Source of the DNA: Adenanthera pavonina
Taxonomy: Eukaryota; Streptophyta; Magnoliopsida; Fabales; Fabaceae
DNA length: 64,000 nucleotides
Direction: 5' to 3'
Assembly (NCBI GenBank): GCA_026686845.1
Contig: JAIVEN010000006.1
Location: forward strand, 38,362,501 to 38,426,500
In this document: positions 10,801-22,349 of the stretch, one piece after another
Layout of the letters: every line of letters starts with the position of its first letter
Position numbering within the stretch: position 1 is the stretch's first letter
The notes under the pieces: model-generated
Databases searched by the model: none
The model's input: the letters and a program-made list of their open reading frames with translations, nothing else
Told to the model about the DNA's origin: nothing
Translations under genes and position numbers: made by a program

Positions 10801-13064
10801 GGAATTTGCAGAGTGAGAGTCATTCAAAATCTCTATCGCACCTCTTTGTAGATAAATGCTATGGTCTCATGGAATTTTCACTATCGTCTGAGAAAATGAA
10901 CTCTTTAGCTTTGAATGAAACAAGCATCGAGAAATTAGGCTCATCAATTGGGCGCATGAAGCAACTTCGGTCTCTCTCTCTCAATGCCCAAACACTTGAG
11001 AATCTTCCAGTGAATGAGATTTGTTGTTTGAGATCTCTTGGGAGCCTTAGTCTTCAATGTGGAGAAATAATTGACAAATCAATGTTACATGTCCTGTTTG
11101 ATGCTTTACAATCTCTGCGAAATATTTTCTTGGAAGGGGGTTGCAAATTAACTGAACTCCCTAACAATATCAAGCATCTCTCAAGGCTGCAACGTCTTTA
11201 TGTAAGGAATTGTAAGAGCCTTCAATCTTTACCAGAGCTTCCACCATCTATCCTAATATTAGAAGCCAGCAACTGCCCATCATTGAAGAACCTAGTACTC
11301 ACTTCTCAAATTGAAGCTTCATTGTTGGTAGATGAAACAATGTCGGGTTTAACACCTCATTCCTCAATTGTTTATCTCATAAATCTTAGAGAGCTTACTC
11401 TATATGATTGTGAACAGTTGTATGAACTCCCTGAAATAATCGGCACCTTATCATCATTAGAATTATTGAGATTGGATGGAAGCAACGTAGAGAGCTTGCC
11501 TGCCAGCATGAAGCATCTTTCAAAGCTAAAATCCATTTACTTGATCAATTGTAGGAGAATTCGTTCTCTACCAGAACTGCCACCATCCACTGAAATTGTT
11601 GTCGCTAATAATTGCATGTCACTGGAGACTGTAACCCCTTCAATAACTTCTGCTCCGCACCCTAAGTTCTTATTTCTTGAAAATTGCTTGAAATTGGAGA
11701 AGCAGTCACTTTCCCATATCCTGCAATATGCTTATTTCTCGTTGAATCGATTGGTGTATACAAAACAAAGCGGTGGTGTTTGTTACCCTGGAAGAAAAAT
11801 TCCAAGGTGGTTTAGATATAATCAGGCAACAAAGGCTTCCAACTTCGTAACAATTGAACTTCCTTCAATGAACAACCTGGTGGGCTTCATTTTCTACTCA
11901 ATTATTTCTCATCATTATCGCTACCGCAGCAACTTGCAATGTCAAATTTATTTTGAAGATACTAAACACGACTGTTGTGAAGAAATTAATGTGGTGACAA
12001 AATTTGATTCGCATCATGTTTTTCTATGGCATGAGCCAACACAGAGAAACTTCCATAAAACAGTGGATGATCAAGACAGCAATTACAAGCCAAAGGTTTC
12101 ATTTGAATTCTCTGTTGTTACAAATAAGAGGGTCCAGGAAGAGAACTTTGTTGACGAAATAACAAAACATGATGACTTGATCGAAGCATGTGGAGTGTGC
12201 CCAATATATGCCTCCGAATATCACAACTTCCTCGACCAAATGGAATTGAAGTCAAATTTGGGTACCCAAGAAAAGACCAGTGATGATGTTGATGAGCGTT
12301 CACTTCGTGGAATACTAGAATATGCTAGTTTCTCATCGAAGCCAGCAAAATGTGGAAATTTGGAAAGAAGTATTATTCCGAAGTGGTTCAGTCACAAAAG
12401 TTCTTCAACGGATGAGTTTAGAGGGATATATGTGAATGTTAAGATTGCTTCGGATTTTGACGGCTTATTGGGTTTCATTTTCTGTTTTATTATTCCTCAA
12501 TTCTCTTCAAAAGAAAGGGATCGAAGTCACTCATCATGTAAATGCTTCAGTGACGAAGGTTATGTGGAAGGCCCAAGAGGATGGCATTATTCAATGACAG
12601 AATTGAATTCATCAAATAATGTTTTCCTATGGTATGATCCCCTCTATTGTGAACGCATACTACGGGAAGTGAAAAAGGAATTTCAAAGGAGAAAAGGTAA
12701 TGATGAGGAAACTAGGAATCATAACCTGGAGCTTAAATTTGAATTTCAGTTTGGTGATTGCTTGATCGATGAATGGGGATTTGAGGAGTTTAGTGACTGC
12801 CTGATAAAAGAGTGTGGAGTTCGGCCAATATATGTCGCAGAATATAGAAACTTCCTTCAAGGAAAGGAATTGAAGATGGAGTTAAGTAGAGGAAAAAAGA
12901 GGCATCGGAATATTGATGATGAGCAGCAACAACTACTGTCATCCACAAAGAAATGGAAGGAGTCTTCAACCCTTCAACCTATTCCCCTGAGTTCTGAGTC
13001 CAACATATCTCATGATATTGATGAGTTGCTATTCGCATTATCCAAATTGAATTTGAGTCCATGA
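7834..13064 (+). CDS. TNL disease-resistance protein, gene 2 (TIR-NB-ARC-LRR with two C-JID modules)
   Basis: Four exons: 7834-8333, 9082-10120, 10232-10531 and 10611-13064, all with GT-AG borders, giving 1430 aa. TIR is about residues 18-155, with FLSFRGEDTRRTF and the presumed NADase glutamate E91 in SKWCLKEL. The P-loop GMGGIGKTT is 219-227, kinase-2 VLDDV 285-289, RNBS-B around 308-321, GNPLAL near 371, RNBS-D FLDIACFLKGE 425-435 and MHDL 473-476. Exon 3 (514-613) begins the LRR. C-JID modules lie at about 1004-1151 and 1201-1358. A basic KKRHR (about 1375) may help nuclear entry. The ending is DIDELLFALSKLNLSP. The start is fixed by an upstream in-frame stop. No break is seen. Expected role is an intracellular immune receptor whose TIR makes nucleotide signals on activation (family knowledge). 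Which pathogen it senses cannot be told. Confidence 0.95.
8381..8412 (+). repeat. (GT)n microsatellite in intron 1 of gene 2
   Basis: GT repeats with one AT interruption, followed by a T run, inside the 748-bp first intron (8334-9081). The rest of that intron is AT-rich and matches intron 1 of gene 3. The run is absent from gene 3, so it could serve as a length marker. Confidence 0.9.
11706..12890 (+). repeat. In-frame tandem duplication of the C-JID module in gene 2
   Basis: Unit 1 (11706-12299) and unit 2 (12300 to about 12890) both run from an ILxYAxFS segment, through a PxWF box (CYPGRKIPRWF, then SIIPKWF), LxGFIF, VFLWxxP and ACGVCPIYASEYHNF or ECGVRPIYVAEYRNF, to an ELK-rich end. Each is about 195 residues. 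Unit 2, with KGNDE followed by T, is closer to the single module of gene 1 than unit 1 is. Confidence 0.8.
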
Positions 13065-13800
13065 AGGATGGCCATCATCAGAAATATATTGTCCATGATT
13101 TTGCTTTAAAGGTATATATCTCTAATATTTTATTTATTGATCAAACTTGGCTTTGGGACGCCATAGTCATATCAAACTTGTCTTTATCTGATATGCGCAC
13201 ACGGATCGTCTGGAAAAAATATTAGAGATGGTGAACAAATATGTAAAAATAGATAAATTCTAAACAAATTATCGGGTTTTTTTTTATAATAAAGAAAGTT
13301 ATTACTTTCTACTGCATTCAATTTAATTCTGTTGATATGTTTAGATCCCCTTATTTTCAAAATTAGGCTTTGATTTGTTCTTGAATTGTTACAATGTATT
13401 GTAGGATAGGATAAAAGCATAACGTAGCAGGAATTTCTAAATCCAAGACATTTTATGATGTTGATGAGTTGAGATTTCTACTATCCCAATTGAATTTGGA
13501 ATCTACGAAAGACCGCACTCATAAAGAAATAAATTATCTATGCTTGCTTTATCGGTATGTCTCTCTCATACATTTTAATCTATTAATTGAGCTTTTGAGT
13601 TGGTACACTATAGCTTCCCTAAGCAGCTGTCTTTATCTACCATATATATAGAATATAAGATGATTAGTTTTTGGATTAAAATGATTTCTCTTGTCGTAAT
13701 TTTCTCTCTTTTTCGCAAGTCCTTTTATTGTAAGATTTCAGGCTTTTCCTGCAAGAAAGTTCAATTCTGCGGCAGAGGCTAAGGAAATCTTCTTCCTGAA
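13065..13800 (+). repeat. 3' flank of gene 2 with a second copy of the TNL C-terminal codons
   Basis: At 13455-13503 the sequence again encodes a DVDEL...LSQLNL-type ending, as at the true C-terminus just before 13064. It is followed by a diverged copy of the 3' UTR (agcagctgtctttatct near 13620). The gene's 3' end has therefore been tandemly duplicated, about 0.45 kb apart. It could be an alternative terminal exon or a dead copy. The same arrangement follows gene 3. Confidence 0.65.
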
Positions 13801-15063
13801 TTAGCCATTTGTAGGTTTAAATTGCAATGAAGCAGTGAAGATTTCATCTCCTCTAGATGTCATAACAATTGATTGGTCGTAAGAAATCTAGGATTACCAA
13901 TTGCGGTGTCAAATCTACGTAGTAATATTATCTGATTAATCTAGTTGAGAATTTGAAACTATTTAGCTCCTCTTTTTATTGCAGAGGGATGCTTCTCTTT
14001 TTGCTTGATGTAATGGAATTAAAATTTAAGATTGCAAGAACTTTGTGACTTTGTTACTCAAGCGAAGAATATTAAAAGAAGGACCATTTGCTATTGCAGG
14101 GCCAGAGTCAATCAGACATAAGCAGATGACAGAGACTTCTATAACTGATCAACCTGCTTAAGCTGTTGACAACATATTGGATTTTGCTTTCTGCTTTGTT
14201 GGAACCACTCATTCAGATGGAAATGTCTTGGTGGTCCATCTTCCACCTGTTGAATATGCGCTGATTTAACAGTAAGGATTTGGAATTATTTCTCTTATAT
14301 ACCATAACTTCCTGATCAAATTATAATTCCTTTTGTTCATTAGAAGTTCCATTGCTGAACTCTGTCTTCTTTCTTTACAGGACTAGTAAGCTTTCCGGCA
14401 GATGTTAAGAAGGAATTCTAGCAAACTTGTAAACATTCAGTGATATACCAATGCACCTGCAAGTTTTTGACATGGGACTGAAAGAAACACAGTTGATATT
14501 GCCTTTCCATCTTGATAAACAGGATTCCTTCATTATGCTCTGGTATTGTAAACTCTTTATTAATTTTGTGTGGTATATTTTTATGAACTCGGTAAATTCA
14601 TATGATCAAATGTGGCACGGTGTGTTGATTATGTAATTGCAAATATCAATTGCAACTTTATTATCCGAGTAATGTGTTTAGCCAATAGTACCTTCTAAGC
14701 TAATAATATAAGCCTACAAGGACACTTAAGATAACTAAATCATCAGGGTTCACCAATTTAGGTTTCATTGTCTCTATTATAATCCTGCTTGTTATAATAG
14801 CAGCTCCACCTGTCAATAATTTTCAGGTTTAATGCGTTGAATATCTAGTAGACTAGTAGTACTATGTGCTTGGAAAATATGACCAGTCATGTGCTAACAT
14901 AGTTGTGAAAATTGGTGTTAATTTCAAATGTATGTTTGATTCATTGGCCAATGTCAAATATTTTCCCCTTCCAAGTTAGCCGTGAATTTCACGAGGTTGA
15001 CATGACAAAATTTGAGAGAAGGTTTCATCAAGACACTTGATGTATAACATTAGAATATAAACA
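13801..15063 (+). repeat. TNL 3'-flank block with a recurrent exon-like module (copy at 14096-14275)
   Basis: Non-coding or decayed sequence homologous to 31260-32760 and 54258-55320. It contains a module of about 180 bp after ttgctattgcag, reading VDNILDFAFCFVG and then LPPVEYAL. The module is also present near 19565, 31755, 54345 and 58560. Here and in three other copies an in-frame TAA interrupts it. I do not recognise the protein. Confidence 0.5.
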
Positions 15064-15338
15064 CTTCTCTTTTGATGGTTTCATCCAAGATCGTGGCATC
15101 TGCTCCACATGTTTCTCAGAAAATCTCAAGTTTGATGAACAAAGGAAATTGAAGTTGGACTTGTGCAGGGGATCAAAGAGGCATCGCAAAATATTGGTGA
15201 ATTGGAGTTAGAAGCTGTGATGGGAAAGCAGCACTACCTCTACGCAAGGAATTGAAAATGGAGTTTTGTACTCAGCCTAGGGGAGATGAAGATATTGATG
15301 AATTGGAGGCTCTGCTCATGAGAATCAATATCAGCTAG
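15064..15338 (+). pseudogene. TNL 3'-end fragment (C-JID tail and C-terminus only)
   Basis: Homologous to the last about 300 bp of gene 1 (2215-2515): FDGFIQDRGICSTCFSEN, QRKLKLDLCRGSKRH, then a shift, then QPRGDEDIDELEALLM and the stop at 15336-15338. All upstream TNL exons are gone. The junction at 15064 directly follows unrelated flank sequence. It keeps the terminal frame that gene 1 has lost, which makes it useful for polarising that frameshift. Confidence 0.8.
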
Positions 15339-16478
15339 AACCACGTCTTCAACAGCACTAGCAAATTAATGGTATTAAACCTGCTACAGTTACATAATGA
15401 TCAGTATCTCCCTGTTACATTTTTTCCTTGATTATGGTACATTTGTAGCTGGTTTAACAAATGATACCTGCTGGCAACTGTGAAATATAGGTTTGTGCAT
15501 ATTGGATGCTAAATTTAAGCTTTTATGAATAATGAAGAGAATAATAATCTGGGACAAAATAAAGTTGTCCTGTTTCAAGAAAAATAGCGGTTTCTTTCTA
15601 ATGTATGTATTATGTAATTCCACTGATATGTTCTTTGATGCCCTTATTTTAAAATTATTGCCTTTGTGATTTATTTTTGACTTGTTGCCACCAGCAGGTC
15701 TAAGAACTACAGGGCATTTCCCGATATGCAAAAGTTCTGTCATAGAACAGTAAGTTCTAAGTTCCGATGACTTCAACCATTGATTCAAGTAGTTTTCTTG
15801 TTGCAAGATACTGTAATTGAAATTGGTTGTGTTAATCTGGATACATCCTGATTTTAGATATGCTTTGGACTTTTCTCAGTCATTTTTAATTTAGTAAAAG
15901 TTAGTCACGGCTATCTACCTCACTTATTTTTGGTTATTGGAGATAAAATAAAATTATGTTCAACATTACTTTATAGATGTCTAACCAAAAGCAGAAATGT
16001 TAAGCTTGGCAGAGTCCTTGTCATTTGAAACAACTTAACTCTCAGGAGGTAGACTTTCTTTTCTTTGTCTGCTTTCTTCTTTTTCTGTGCTTTAAAGATA
16101 AATGTTTTGAATCCGGAAGTGTGTCTTTGTAATTTAAACTTGAAATTTAAGTTTTAGTGTTATTGTTAATGTAAGGATTACCTTCAAGTTGTCAGTAACT
16201 TTAATTGCAGATTATAAAAAAGAGACATTGATGGTGCAGTCGAATTGTTTTAACAAGGTGGAAAATAGAAGTAGAGACCATGAGGTAACTAATTACATTG
16301 TCCTATATTTCTTTAGGCTTCATCATATGAAATGGATTTTTTCTTTTATTGTAGGCTTCAACATGTCTTCTTTTCCTCCTCGCGTGATCCGTTTTCTGCA
16401 GCAGAGGCTATGTTGATAATGGTCAATGACAGTGCAGAAGAACTCCTTCATGACTTACTCGTAATTAATGAAGCTTGA
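15339..16478 (+). repeat. TNL 3'-flank block, copy 2, ending in an open exon-like segment (16355-16478)
   Basis: Copy of 2520-4282. Its last piece follows ttgtag at 16354 and is open from 16362 to a TGA at 16476-16478, including RDPFSAAEAMLIMVNDSAEE and ending LVINEA. The copy at 4164-4282 is shifted. This looks like the last coding exon of a non-NLR gene carried along in the cluster. I cannot identify the gene. Confidence 0.5.
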
Positions 16479-17857
16479 AACTATCCTTCATAATGGAAGT
16501 ATTTTATGATGTGCATGTGGTGTGTATGATTGTTGTGAATTTAGATGGCACTTTGTTATGAAGATTAGAAGTTACAGGACTTCAATATACATGGGAAAAT
16601 AATATAACTCGTACTTCCTTTTTTTTAATTCAAAATACAACTCGTGCTTATAGAATCTTCCTCTAATGGTTTAGGACTAGTTTTTATTTCGTCTGGCTTA
16701 GGACTATTCTCACATATGATGTTTATTAAGAACATAGACCTCAATTTACTAAACTCAAGATGCAGTTGTTGACATTGGACCAAAAAAGCAGCAGTGTTTT
16801 GCATTGAATACCTCTTCTTTGGGCTCTTTGCTTTTTTAAGAACTTAAATTGAATAATTAAATATCGCTAATAATTTTATGGAACCACTGGTTGAAATAAT
16901 AATAATAATAATAAATAATAAGTATACGTAGCATTCGCCACCTGTGTCCATTGAGCCTTGTTTTCAATTTTTCATGTTTATATTGCTAACAGTTGTGTGA
17001 GCTCGCTACCTTATGCAAAAGTTTCTATTAACCTCGTCTTATTTCATCAAAACTTTTTGGATTTGGTATAGTTTGAGACGTAGATTGTGCTCATAATTTC
17101 ATCAATATACACAACTTATATATATATATATATATAGGTATGTCGTTTGAAGGGTTGTGATATGTGCTGACTGCCGAGTTCTTGGCTTACTATAAATTAG
17201 TTAGTTAAAATTATTGTTAATTTTCATGTCATGTCATGATTTATTATTGACACTAACTAACCACAATTAATGTTTAATTTGTCTAAATTAAGCAATTGAC
17301 ATGGGGGTAAAGTCATATGAATTGGACCGTTCTCACACACATATAATATTTCATGTTACTTTAGAATTATGCTGATAAAAATCTGGCACTTTTCATTCAA
17401 ATCACTTGATTTCTATCATATAAAGACATAACTACGTCCAATACAACTGTGTGAACATTACATTCAAGGACAAGCATGTTAAAATACTCAAGTGGGAAAA
17501 AAAAAAGAATCTTTAAAATTCTAACCATTGTTAACTACTTGAATTATTATTAATTTTTCATGGGTATTACTACAAAAACAACAATCATTTTTTTTTAAAA
17601 AAAAAAATAGAAAGTCACGAATTTAAGTAATTTCATAATGATTTTTTTAAAAAATTATTTATTTATTTAAGCCACAAAAGCATCTTGTCCAATTGACATA
17701 GCATTAATATTCAGTTTTCAGATGATGGGTTTCACTTTCGAATGACACTAGAACATGAAGACGCCTCACCAAACCCAGATGCATCAGTCGAATATTGAAG
17801 CTGGATTTCTGATATAAATTATAAATGGCTGAAATTAATTTTATTTTTCCAAATAAT
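16479..17857. other. AT-rich spacer, no gene seen
   Basis: Holds an (AAT)n run near 16897 and a (TA)n run at about 17117-17138, and otherwise low-complexity DNA. All of it is missing from the second copy of this segment, where about 16128 is joined to about 17858 through a short filler (see 56673-56682). Confidence 0.6.
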
Positions 17858-18668
17858 ACTCATATTAATTGGACCGCGCGCAGCTGCGAACAACCTTTCT
17901 CACATCCAATTTTACCAAATTGTTATAATTTTACTAAATCAGATCACATTGTTATATTTAAAGGAAACTATGAAAAATCTGTTGTACGTCTCTTCATTAT
18001 ATGATCAAGGTAAAATTTTTCAAAGTTGAAATGTTCCCCAGAAAAAAATGTCATGATCCCTAGTGCATATTTATGCATGTTTATAAGTTATATTTTGTAA
18101 CATGGAGATTTGATTTGTTAAGGTAAAGACTTGCCACCTTATCAATGAGTTCCCAAAAAAAAAAAAAAGCTTGATAAATGACTGACAAAAGTTACCGTAA
18201 CAAAATATTTTGGTTTTATTTTTAAGTACCTTGTTTTTAATTTTTCTGAAATTAAATATTTGAGATCCAATATTTTAAATAAAACTTTTCCACAATATGG
18301 ACATGGTGGAACTGGCACTCAAGTGAAAGCAATTGAGTTTTCATTCAAATTTGATCATATGAGAAAGATTAGGTTGTGAAAATTGCATCAAACTAACGTA
18401 GCAATTAACTGTTCCGCCAAAAAGAAAAGCTTAACAATTAAGTTTTAATTCAATTTCTATAGACGGCATGATTTCTTTTTTTGTTGTAGGCTAGGACTAT
18501 CCATCTCCATAAGCAAAGACTAATCTCTCTTAACAATTGAAATTTAATTCAATTAAGTGTTTGGCCAAAAAAAAAACTTTGCAATTAAGCTTTAATTCAA
18601 TTTTTAGAGACAGTAAAGTTTAGGCCCTTTCAATTGTTGTGAAACTTTGCGTAGCTGATCACAATACC

Positions 18669-18752
18669 ATGCGCGTTGCTGCTTCATCCTCCTCCTCATC
18701 TGCACTTTCTCCCAAGAAATATGATGGGACTCCCAGATGTGGAGGTACTTAG
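18669..18752 (+). pseudogene. TIR exon with internal deletion (TNL exon 1 relic, copy A)
   Basis: Opens like the first exon of genes 2 and 3 (MRVAASSSSSSALSPKKYDG), then jumps from KKYD to the end of that exon (GGACTCCCAG) and stops at TAG after 28 codons. Intron-1 sequence (ttctttaaaattgaatcttt) follows directly. About 0.42 kb of TIR is missing. The joint falls in GATG, which is present at both ends of the missing piece. No NB-ARC or LRR exon follows. Non-functional. Confidence 0.85.
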
Positions 18753-20065
18753 TCAACGTTCTTTAAAATTGAATCTTTGAACTGAATTAGTGCTTCATTG
18801 GCAATTAACTTGTTTTTCTTGCTTTTATTTCTTCCTTCGATTTATGTTGCCGACTAGAATTGCTTTTTCGTCTTAACTTTGACCCTCAAGAACATAAGCA
18901 GACCGGAAAATTGGTGGAAAAACACAGGTGAATTTGAGTCTCGGAAAATTCGGGGAAAAACACCGCACCCATATTTTTTTCCCAATTTTTCTCTTTCCCT
19001 ATTTGTTCTCCTATTCAAAGAGCCTAAATTCATACAAATGTCATAAGGTTATAACAACTCTTATTAGAAGTTGTATATTATTTGCCACTCAATACTGTCA
19101 CATTCGGTCTTTTGAACACTTTTCCTATAAATACTGGCCCCGTTTAGATGCAGTACAATAATTTATGAGAGCTTGAACCAATAGAAAACTTAAAATTGTA
19201 AAAACTGTTTTCAAAACATTATTTTTTACAATAAAGTAGTGAATTTTGAAAAATCATAACTAAACACATAAAAATGGTTTCAATATAGTTGAAGTATTGA
19301 AAAATCATGCACATCTTGACTTTTATAGAAAAAATATGAAACTAGAATTTAGACACGTCAATTAGTACAATTTATTTGTCTAAATTTACTGTTTATTTTC
19401 TACTTTCAGTTTTTGTCCAGATTTTGACCCATATGTTTAAAAATTCATTTCTCTTAGTCTACAAAGTTGTTTCATTTAATCTCTTTATGCCATTTGAAAA
19501 CCCTGTATTACTACTTTCTATACATATTTATTTTATACATTTAATAATATTAAATTGTTATTGCAAAGGCTGAGTTATTTAGACATAAGTAGATGACAAT
19601 TAAAGGCTTCCATAATAACTGATAAACCTGCTTAAGCTGTTGACAACAAATTGGATTTGCCTTTCTGCTCTGTTGGAACCACTCATTCAGATGGAAAATT
19701 CTTATTGGTCCATCTTCCACCTCTTGAATATAGTATATGCTGATTTAATAGTAATAAGGATTTGGAATTTTCTCTTTTATGTACCATAAATTCCAGCCGA
19801 CCTATAATTCCTTTGGTTCATTAATTAGAAGTTCCATTTCTTAACTCTCTTCATAATTTACAGAATTAGTAAGTTGTCCAGCGGATGTTAGAAGGAATTC
19901 TAGCAAACTTGTAAACATTCATTGATATCGCCACCAATGCACCTGCAAGTTTTTGACATGGGACTCAAAGAAACACAGTTGATATTGCCATCCCATGTTA
20001 ATAATTAAATAAGCCGCCTTAATTATGTTCTGGTATTGTAAACACTTCAATAAGTTTGTGTGGCA

Positions 20066-20478
20066 CTCATCCGTTCCAGTTTACAGTGCACTTTTAACTA
20101 CCACACATATACTAAGACAATGATTAGTAACCGAAATTTTTTTCTATTATTTTTCAAACTATCCTTATTTAATAATACTTCCTACATTAATAAATTGCAG
20201 TCATTCTTTCATTCATTCTTTGTTCCGAGTTCCTATAAGTCATTAGCAATTGTGAAGAGTGAAGCTTTTTAGGGAAATTCTCCTTCATTCATTTATGGTT
20301 TGACCAAACCATTAAAGAATTTTCATTAAATGCATTGGTAACCGTAGAATATATAAGCTTACTTATGAAGGGCAATACTGGAAAGATAATAAAAAAACAC
20401 AATATAATCCACGCAATACACTATATTTTGAATTATAAATTTCTCATAATAATGCACTATATAGCGTAACGGAGGGAA
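20066..20478. mobile_element. Stowaway-like MITE (copy A of the one at 59067)
   Basis: Starts CTCATCCGTTCCAGT and ends ACGGAGGGAA before TA, the classic Stowaway edge. The paralogous flanks at about 14571 and 54830 run gtgtggtatatttttatg without it. It is present in both 10-kb copies, so it inserted before their duplication. About 35 bp longer than copy B. Non-coding. Confidence 0.75.
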
Positions 20479-20573
20479 TATATTTTTATGAACTCAGCAA
20501 ATTCATGTGCTCAAATGTGGCATATATGATGTGTTGCTTTATGTAATTGCAAATATCAGTTGTATCTTCTTTA

Positions 20574-20838
20574 TTCCCTCTGGTCCTATATATATGATAT
20601 TTTACCCTAACCTTAAATATAAGACTCTTTATGATATACGAGGTAATATTTATTATACATTTCAAGAAAAATGCCCATATTTAATGTATCCAAAGAGAAA
20701 GAGAGGGAGATTAAATAAGGATAGTTTTGAAAAAATGTTGAAATTTTCAGAGAAATTGAGGTAATTAATTAGTTTTAATTCCAATTATTAATCCACGTAA
20801 TTCGATTAAAAGGGTCTTATATTAAGGATCAAAAGGAG
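20574..20838. mobile_element. Stowaway-like MITE (265 bp), TA target duplication, copy A only
   Basis: Left end TTCCCTCTGGTCCTATATAT. Right end, reverse-complemented, CTCCTTTTGATCCTTAATAT. TA flanks at 20572-20573 and 20839-20840. Copy B at about 59540 reads ttctttattatccaag with nothing inserted. It therefore moved in after the 10-kb duplication. A short ORF crossing it is not a gene. Confidence 0.8.
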
Positions 20839-21004
20839 TATTATCCAAGTAATATGTTTAGTCCATAGTACCATTTTAGTTAATAATATAAGTCTACTAG
20901 GTCACGAACGATAACAAAAACATCAATGTTAACCAATTTAGGTTTGGTTGTCTCTATTAAATTATAATCCTACTTGTATAATGGTAGCAATGCATGTCAA
21001 TATT

Positions 21005-21350
21005 TTTCAAGTTCAAATTCTTTCATAATAATTTATAGTAAAAATTTGAAAACTGAATTGTAAATTCAGAATGACAAAGCCTGAAAAATTAAGAAGTTGC
21101 AAACCATTAAAAAAAAAAGTTGCAAATTATTGGAACAATTTATAGTGAAAATTCAAAAACTAAAATAAGTTGAAAATTCTAGAAAAGAAGTTGCAAACCA
21201 TTAGCCGCAAGTAATCGCTGACCGATCATTAACTAACATTAATTAGTAGCTAGTGATTATTGACTAGTATTGACTAATGACCGATAATCGTTTACTAGTG
21301 TTGACTGCCATTGACCATGAGTAGTGCCGACAACGGTCGAGGAGGAAAAA
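21005..21350. repeat. Relative of the foldback right arm, copy A
   Basis: Contains TAATTTATAGTAAAAATTTG, two AAGTTGCAAACCATT-type units and an end rich in TGACCGAT / ATTGACTA words. It matches the right arm and end at about 6000-6320. It is repeated at 59715-60070 in copy B. No coding content. Confidence 0.5.
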
Positions 21351-22349
21351 TGAGGATATTATGGAAATTTTATAATGTCTCGCTTTATTTGACTTAAGAA
21401 CAAATACACTCTTAACTTAATTAAATGTATAATATTTGTTAAGTTAGAATTTATTCCCCATATTTGGTTGAAATGTGTAATTCCCCTAAACATGTCATGT
21501 CATGATTTCTTTTCCTACAGCTTGCATCCACAATTTTAGGACTTCGATCTTAACACATTGAAATGAACAGACCATAAAAATTGCAACTATTTTTAAAGAG
21601 TAAGGTTACTAATTCTAAATAAGTTTACAAATATAAGTAACTTTACTATATATATACACAAGTCATGATGTATTGATTCAGTTCGATTTAGGCTCTTAAA
21701 AAAAAATTTCTATTCCTATACATGAAAATGAAGATGTTACATATATATGTATATTATTCTTATAATATGATATTTTATATTTAAAAAATTCAACTTTATT
21801 TTATTATTGGAACCAACCAAATGGCATGTACGTAGGCCACATTATAGGTACGTACAACCTCCCACATGCAATTCCAAAGACCTGACTTCCAGATTGCAGA
21901 TATGAAGAAACGCGTCAAGACTCAATGACCCTACCATTATTGACCATCATTTCCATTTTGCTTTATTGGGCATCATTTATCACGGGGAAAATGATAATTG
22001 AGAATCAAAAATTGGAGTTAAATATAATAAAATAAAAATTTTACAGTTTTTTAATATTAAATATAAAATAAAATGATAATAAATTCCCGATATTCAATAA
22101 TAAAAAAAATTATAAAATTTTTTACTATATTTAATTTAAATTTTTAATCCACAACCATCATTTTCCCTCAAGATCAGTGCTATGTGCTCGCCGAACCATG
22201 GGCCTCTCATGCGGAGAACCTTTGTACGATTGTGCAGACGTGGCAAGTTTTTAATTTTTTTAATTAAAGTTTATAAATAAAAAATATATTTTCCAAAAAT
22301 TCTGTAAATATGTATTTTGTTTAATTTTAAATTTTTTAATATTTTTTCT

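Noticed and set aside
19140..19300. gtttagatgcag ... aactaaacac as a small transposon
   Set aside because: Ends are short and no target duplication or empty site could be shown; present alike in both copies.
20507..20764. 85-codon ORF ending in a basic segment
   Set aside because: It crosses the boundary of the MITE at 20574-20838 and vanishes in copy B, so it is an accident of the insertion.
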